Positions 41,200 through 45,548 of a DNA stretch of 45,548 nucleotides are shown here, one piece after another. Source of the DNA: Bacteroidota bacterium (lineage in GTDB: Bacteria; Bacteroidota; Bacteroidia; Chitinophagales; Chitinophagaceae); NCBI GenBank assembly GCA_018268135.1, contig JAFDXD010000021.1, positions 1 through 45,548 on the forward strand, given 5' to 3'. The notes under the pieces are model-generated. The model was not told the origin of the DNA, searched no databases, and saw only the letters and a program-made list of their open reading frames with translations. The translations under genes and the position numbers were made by a program. Every line of letters starts with the position of its first letter. Position 1 is the stretch's first letter.

Positions 41200-43317
41200 T
41201 TGAGCAGAAAAATAAACATAGCTTTAGTAGGCAATCCCAATAGCGGCAAGTCGTCTCTTTTCAATGCACTCACAGGCCTTAATCAAAAAGTAGGAAACTT
41301 TCCCGGGGTAACGGTAGATAAAAAAACAGGCCAAGCCTCCATATCCGACACCTGTACAGCAAATATTATAGACCTGCCCGGCACATACAGCCTATATCCT
41401 AAGCGGGCAGACGAGTGGGTGGCATACAAAGTATTATTGCAGCAGGATGAAAAAATAAAACCCGATATGGTGGTATTGGTGGCAGATGCCAGCAGCCTTA
41501 AAAGAAACCTTTTATTTTGCTCACAAATTATAGATCTTAAAATACCGCTGGTTATAGCTTTTACTATGATGGACCTTGCCAATAAAAAAGGCACTCACAT
41601 AGATATACCCGGCCTGGAAAGAGAGTTAGGCGTACCCATTGTAGCAATAAACCCCCGGAAAAATAAAGGAATCCCACAATTAAAAAAAGCCATTAGCCTT
41701 ATTGCTGATAACCTCGAGCTTTTGCCTGCAAGAGAATTTATTAATACCTCTATGCTGGCAAATGATGCCGTAAGCGATGTAAAAAATATGTTTCCGGGCA
41801 TCAGCAATTATGCGGCCATACATTATTTAATCAATCATGAGTCGTTTACATTAACACAGGCACAGCAGGATGCAGTAGAGCAAATAGAGGCCGACCATAA
41901 ATTTAATCCCACTAAAACGCAGGCCGAAGAAATTGTGCAGCGTTACAGCCGCATCAAGCATGTAATGCAACAAACCATTGTAGAAAATGACCCCCTGCAA
42001 AAAGCATTGTTCAGCGAAAAATTAGATAAAATATTGCTGCACCGTACCTGGGGATATATAATTTTATTGGTAGTATTGTTTTTAATTTTTCAATCGGTAT
42101 TTTTTGTAGCACAATACCCCATGAATGCCATTGAGTGGAGCTTTGGGCAGCTTGCAGGCTGGCTTACGGCTACCATGCCATCCGGTTGGTTTAGCGATTT
42201 ATTTATTAATGGTATTGTAGCAGGCCTAAGCGGTATCATGCTTTTTGTGCCGCAAATAATGATTTTATTTGGCTTCATTACCCTGCTGGAAGATACAGGC
42301 TATATGGCCCGAATTAGTTTTCTAACGGATAAGCTTATGCGAAAAGTAGGGCTCAATGGTAAAAGTGTAATGCCCATGATAAGCGGCTTTGCCTGTGCTG
42401 TGCCGGCCATCATGAGCGCCAGAAATATTGAGAATAAAAAAGAGCGCCTCCTCACTATTATGATCACGCCGCTCATGAGCTGTAGCGCCCGCCTCCCTGT
42501 TTACACCATTTTAATTGCCCTGGTAATCCCTTCAAAATTATACTTTGGTTTCTTAAGCCTGCAAGGCCTTGTAATGATGGGGCTTTACCTCTTAGGTACT
42601 GTACTGGCGCTATTGGTGGCATGGGTTATGAAATTTTTTATCAAAAGCAAAGAGCGAAGTTTTTTTATACTGGAGCTACCCGTGTACCGCGGCCCCCGCT
42701 GGAAAAACGTAGCAGTAACCATGGTAGAAAAAGCAAAAATATTTGTATTAGATGCCGGTAAAGTCATTATGGTTATCAGCCTTATCCTTTGGGCATTAAG
42801 TACCTACGGCCCTTCACAAAAAATGGCAGCCGTTACAGCAAAGTACGATGCATTAGAGCATCAATACCCCACGCAGGCAAAAGAATTGCAAAAACAACGC
42901 AGCACGGCACTCCTGCAAAATTCGTATGCAGGCACACTTGGCAAAGCTATTGAGCCCGCCATAAAGCCCCTTGGCTACGATTGGAAAATAGGCATTGCCC
43001 TTATCACTTCTTTTGCAGCCAGGGAAGTATTTGTTGGCACCATGGCCACCCTCTACAGCGTAGGCGATGATGATAACAACAGCAGCACCCTCCGGCAAAA
43101 AATGCTGGCAGCACGTAGAGATGACGGCACCCCGGTTTATACCTTAGCAGCAGGCATGTCACTGTTAATTTTTTACGTAATAGCCATGCAATGCATGAGC
43201 ACATTGGCCATTGTAAAGCGTGAAACCCGAAGCTGGAAATGGCCCATCATACAATTTACATACATGACCGGCCTGGCATACCTAATGAGCCTGCTGGTTT
43301 ACCAGGTATTAAAATAA
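41200..43317 (+). CDS. feoB: Ferrous iron transport protein FeoB
   Basis: 705-residue inner-membrane Fe(II) transporter with an N-terminal GTPase domain. G1 is GNPNSGKS (11-18), followed by the switch GNFPGVTVDKKTG and G3 DLPGTYSL (58-65). The G4 position reads TMMD (122-125), so the usual Asn of NxxD is Thr, which may alter guanine recognition. A helical spacer precedes the transmembrane core with two Gate regions (GFACAVPAIMSARNI and SCSARLPVYTILIALVIP, later AAREVFVGTMATLYSVG). Start is TTG at 41200, needed for the G1 strand. FeoA is encoded 38 kb away. Copy B of the dispersed repeat follows. Confidence 0.95.
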   Translation: MSRKINIALVGNPNSGKSSLFNALTGLNQKVGNFPGVTVDKKTGQASISDTCTANIIDLPGTYSLYPKRADEWVAYKVLLQQDEKIKPDMVVLVADASSLKRNLLFCSQIIDLKIPLVIAFTMMDLANKKGTHIDIPGLERELGVPIVAINPRKNKGIPQLKKAISLIADNLELLPAREFINTSMLANDAVSDVKNMFPGISNYAAIHYLINHESFTLTQAQQDAVEQIEADHKFNPTKTQAEEIVQRYSRIKHVMQQTIVENDPLQKALFSEKLDKILLHRTWGYIILLVVLFLIFQSVFFVAQYPMNAIEWSFGQLAGWLTATMPSGWFSDLFINGIVAGLSGIMLFVPQIMILFGFITLLEDTGYMARISFLTDKLMRKVGLNGKSVMPMISGFACAVPAIMSARNIENKKERLLTIMITPLMSCSARLPVYTILIALVIPSKLYFGFLSLQGLVMMGLYLLGTVLALLVAWVMKFFIKSKERSFFILELPVYRGPRWKNVAVTMVEKAKIFVLDAGKVIMVISLILWALSTYGPSQKMAAVTAKYDALEHQYPTQAKELQKQRSTALLQNSYAGTLGKAIEPAIKPLGYDWKIGIALITSFAAREVFVGTMATLYSVGDDDNNSSTLRQKMLAARRDDGTPVYTLAAGMSLLIFYVIAMQCMSTLAIVKRETRSWKWPIIQFTYMTGLAYLMSLLVYQVLK

Positions 43318-43362
43318 TTTTTTTTAGAAGAATTAAAGAAGCCCGGCCAACCAACCATTACT

Positions 43363-43439
43363 GGCATTGGTCCCGCTATACGCTTCAAGTACGGCGCAAG
43401 CCCCACGCACCGGGCCTCACCGGGCTTTACGCTTCTATC
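43363..43439 (-). repeat. Dispersed intergenic repeat, copy B
   Basis: 77 bp read on the minus strand: begins GATAGAAGCGTAAAGCCCGG, contains TTGAAGCGTATAGC and ends ATGCC. AAGCCC near its start can pair with GGGCTT inside it, or with CCGGGCTT just past its end (43340-43347). It fills the GC-rich part of the 258-bp gap between convergent feoB and hemN. Copies A and C share both ends and the third-quarter motif. Confidence 0.75.
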
Positions 43440-43575
43440 GGGGCTAAAAATATCGGCAGCAACAAGCGCCCCGGCAGCAAAAAATCGTTTACCCCTTAGC
43501 GTTATATTTTTCCGAAGGCGGTATTTGCTTTTACAAATAATTTCCGGAGCCTGTTCAAATAAACTACATTCTTTT

Positions 43576-44946
43576 TTATATAGCCTTACTATATTGATGT
43601 GTATTATTATTTATTTCATGTGCCCTTAGCAAATGCAAGTCAAAAGCACTGCAAATATTCCTTAAAAAATTTCTTCCCAGCTCTGTTACTATCAACCCCG
43701 ATTCATCAAACTCAATTAAGTTGTCCTCTTTTAATTTTTTTAATTCATCAAAACTATATTGCTTTAGCAATGGTAAATGTTCTTTACAAAAAGAAGTTTT
43801 GCCCTGGCACGAAATATCTAAAATATATTGACGAAATGCTGCGTCTTCCTCATTCAAAAAATATCCTTTTGCTATGGGAAACTCATTTTTATTGATGGAT
43901 GCATAATACTCATGTATGGTTTTATGATTTTGAGCAAACCCAAAACCAACATCACTTATACTTGATACACCCAGGCCTAATAGCAGTTGCGTTTTTTGAG
44001 TGGTATATCCCATAAAATTTCTATGTAGCCAGCCTTCTTTCCAGGCGCTGTATAGGCTGTCAGTACTTAACGAAAAATGATCCATGCCAATATCTGAATA
44101 CCCGTTTTTTGTAAACAACTCTTTACCGGTTTGATATAATTTCATTTTATCATCGGCCGAAGGAAGGTCGCTCTCATCAAACAAACGCTGCCCCCTACTG
44201 GCCCAGGGCACATGTGCATAGCTGTAAAATGCTATCCGGTCGGGTTGTAAACTAATAGATTGCAATACCGTTTGCTCAATACTTTTTACTGTTTGCAGCG
44301 GAAGCCCGTATATCAAATCAAAATTTACAGAATGATAGCCCACCTCTCTTGCTATTTGTACCGCTTGTTGTACATTTTCAAATGGCTGTATGCGGTTAAT
44401 AATTTGCTGTACTTTAATATCATGATCCTGTACACCAAAACTTATTCTTCTAAAGCCAAGATTATACAAAGTTTCTAAATGCTCCCTGGTTGTATTGTTG
44501 GGGTGGCCTTCTATTCCAAACTCGTGCTTGTGGTGTATGATGCTATTTTTGAAAATTCCCTGTAAAAGGGTTTGTAAATTTTGGGGCGAAAAAAAAGTTG
44601 GCGTTCCACCTCCTAAGTGCAACTCACGAATGATGGGCTTTTTGCCCATGATGGCAACATACATTTCCCATTCTTTTATAATGGTTTGTAAGTAGCGTGT
44701 TTCTACAGAATGATTGGTGGTTATTTTTTTATTGCAACCGCAGTATGTACAAAGCGATTCACAAAAAGGTAAATGAATATACAAACTAATGCCTTCGGCC
44801 AGGTTGTGTTTTAAAAACTCTTGTTTAAATAATTGCAACCATTTTGAAACATCAATGCCGTTAGTCCAAATTGGTACCGTAGGATAACTTGTGTACCGGG
44901 GTACGGGTACATTATATTTTTTTAAAAGGTCAAAATCAATTTGCAT
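43576..44946 (-). CDS. hemN: Oxygen-independent coproporphyrinogen III oxidase HemN
   Basis: 456-residue radical SAM enzyme that decarboxylates coproporphyrinogen III without oxygen in heme synthesis. Cluster motif Cys62-xxx-Cys66-xx-Cys69 with the following Cys71 (LYIHLPFCESLCTYCGCNK) is the HemN form, not the HemW form. PRYTSYPTVP near the N-terminus, ELHLGGGTPTFF (SAM-binding), GIEGHPN, RISFGVQDHDIKVQQIINRIQ, LIYGLPLQT and MDHFSL also match. ATG start, with a TAACTTTG -7 box 17 bases upstream. It is convergent with feoB. Confidence 0.96.
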   Translation of the reverse strand: MQIDFDLLKKYNVPVPRYTSYPTVPIWTNGIDVSKWLQLFKQEFLKHNLAEGISLYIHLPFCESLCTYCGCNKKITTNHSVETRYLQTIIKEWEMYVAIMGKKPIIRELHLGGGTPTFFSPQNLQTLLQGIFKNSIIHHKHEFGIEGHPNNTTREHLETLYNLGFRRISFGVQDHDIKVQQIINRIQPFENVQQAVQIAREVGYHSVNFDLIYGLPLQTVKSIEQTVLQSISLQPDRIAFYSYAHVPWASRGQRLFDESDLPSADDKMKLYQTGKELFTKNGYSDIGMDHFSLSTDSLYSAWKEGWLHRNFMGYTTQKTQLLLGLGVSSISDVGFGFAQNHKTIHEYYASINKNEFPIAKGYFLNEEDAAFRQYILDISCQGKTSFCKEHLPLLKQYSFDELKKLKEDNLIEFDESGLIVTELGRNFLRNICSAFDLHLLRAHEINNNTHQYSKAI

Positions 44947-44963
44947 TTAATAATATTTTAATG

Positions 44964-44971
44964 CAAAGTTA
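44964..44971 (-). promoter_or_regulatory. -7 box of hemN (TAACTTTG)
   Basis: An exact TAnnTTTG on the minus strand, 17 bases before the hemN ATG. It separates hemN from the upstream rhodanese operon on the same strand. Confidence 0.55.
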
Positions 44972-45010
44972 TTTTTACAAGAGGAGATAAAATATGAGCC
45001 ACATCAGTTT

Positions 45011-45184
45011 TTAAAGATTACAACAGCCCTTATTGCTAATGGCCGTCATGCTTACAAAAAGGGCAATAACTGCCACGGTAATATCGTGGGTTTGTATGGC
45101 CAAAATGATTAACGTTATTCCCATTAAAAGCCTAATCCAACGCATGGTATGCCAATTGCTAAAAATGTTTTTACTTTTTCTCAT
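45011..45184 (-). CDS. Small membrane protein (57 aa) downstream of a rhodanese gene
   Basis: A 57-codon gene with an ATG at 45184, 7 bp after the rhodanese stop, so cotranscribed. It starts with a basic stretch (MRKSKN), then NWHTMRWIRLLMGITLIILAIQTHD, a membrane helix (about 17-30). A second hydrophobic helix (ITVAVIALFVSMTAI, 35-49) ends in a Cys pair (NKGCCNL). The WHTMRWIRL...GCC pattern resembles the small DUF2892/YgaP-like membrane proteins that accompany rhodaneses. Function probably linked to sulphur handling or transport (inference). Confidence 0.75.
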   Translation of the reverse strand: MRKSKNIFSNWHTMRWIRLLMGITLIILAIQTHDITVAVIALFVSMTAISNKGCCNL

Positions 45185-45191
45185 GTGAGAA

Positions 45192-45506
45192 TTAAATTTT
45201 GTGCTGCAGGCTCATCCACGAACCGGCATTGTAAACATTGGTAAATTTATTTGACTCTAAAATGCGCTTTGCCATACCACTTCGCATACCCGAAGCACAG
45301 CAACATACAATGCATTTATTTTTATCTTTCAATGTTGTTAGCTGACTACTTAATTCATTTACCGGAATATTGATGGCATTTCTAATATGCCCATTGGCAA
45401 ATTCACTTTTGCTTCTTACATCCAAAATGATTGCTCCTTGTGCTATTAATTCACTAAAATCAGTTTTGGGCCCAAGGCCTAACAGACTTTTAAAAGTTTG
45501 TAACAT
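45192..45506 (-). CDS. Rhodanese-like domain protein
   Basis: 104-residue single-domain rhodanese. The domain has ILDVRSKSEFANGHIRNAINIPVNEL (27-52) and the active-site loop CCCASGMRSGMA, with Cys70 as the likely persulphide-forming residue in the usual CxxGxR arrangement. Three adjacent cysteines (68-70) are unusual and may give extra sulphur or metal binding. No signal peptide. It is followed by the 57-residue membrane protein in an operon. A TAACTTTA sequence about 25 bases upstream is one mismatch from the -7 consensus. Confidence 0.9.
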   Translation of the reverse strand: MLQTFKSLLGLGPKTDFSELIAQGAIILDVRSKSEFANGHIRNAINIPVNELSSQLTTLKDKNKCIVCCCASGMRSGMAKRILESNKFTNVYNAGSWMSLQHKI

Positions 45507-45548
45507 GGTATGTTTATTTAAAAATATTTAAAGTTAAGCCGCCAAGTA

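Overview
This window looks like a chromosomal segment from a Bacteroidota genome, most likely family Chitinophagaceae (inference). The base composition is AT-rich. Promoters carry the Bacteroidota -7 box TAnnTTTG instead of a sigma70 -10 box. Lineage-typical families are present (DUF2480, IPExxxVDY, CtlX, a Rho with a long charged insertion, ECF sigma plus TonB-tailed anti-sigma), and at least six genes appear to start with TTG. No rRNA, tRNA, CRISPR array, IS element or prophage was seen.

Layout. 1-6.2 kb: mnmG (cut by the window edge), an HNH-like gene preceded by a pair of 30-bp repeats, ybeY, then feoA-nadD, chrA and nadA. 6.2-6.8 kb: a 576-bp gene-free stretch with a cluster of DnaA-box-like 9-mers, a candidate replication origin. 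6.8-14.4 kb: ppiD, a DUF2480 gene, an ECF sigma-folE-flavin reductase run, corA and asnS. 14.5-19.5 kb: two ECF sigma operons on either side of a YfbK-like VWA gene. 19.7-22 kb: an S41 protease lipoprotein facing an omega-amidase. 22-29.7 kb: an alpha-glucan locus without SusC/SusD, made of AraC and a cytoplasmic GH13 on one strand and PhyH dioxygenase, TIM-barrel isomerase, secreted GH13 and MFS sugar transporter on the other. 29.7-33.7 kb: envelope lipoproteins, a CYTH protein and rho. 33.9-39.4 kb: a selenium module (mnmH, selD) interleaved with two paralogous secreted proteins and a half-length MFS protein. 39.4-45.5 kb: ctlX-PCD-IPExxxVDY, feoB, hemN, and a rhodanese with a 57-aa membrane protein.

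Functional links. MnmG and MnmH both act on the tRNA wobble uridine U34, and SelD supplies selenophosphate to MnmH. NadA and NadD are two steps of NAD synthesis. FeoA and FeoB are encoded about 38 kb apart. FolE and the PCD protein both belong to pterin metabolism.

The features least explained by known gene families are a dispersed repeat of about 77-81 bp with three intergenic copies (14488-14564, 31777-31857, 43363-43439), the mnmH-secreted protein-selD coupling, the 30-bp repeat pair in front of the HNH-like gene, and the candidate origin. All assignments come from reading the sequence; no database search was run.
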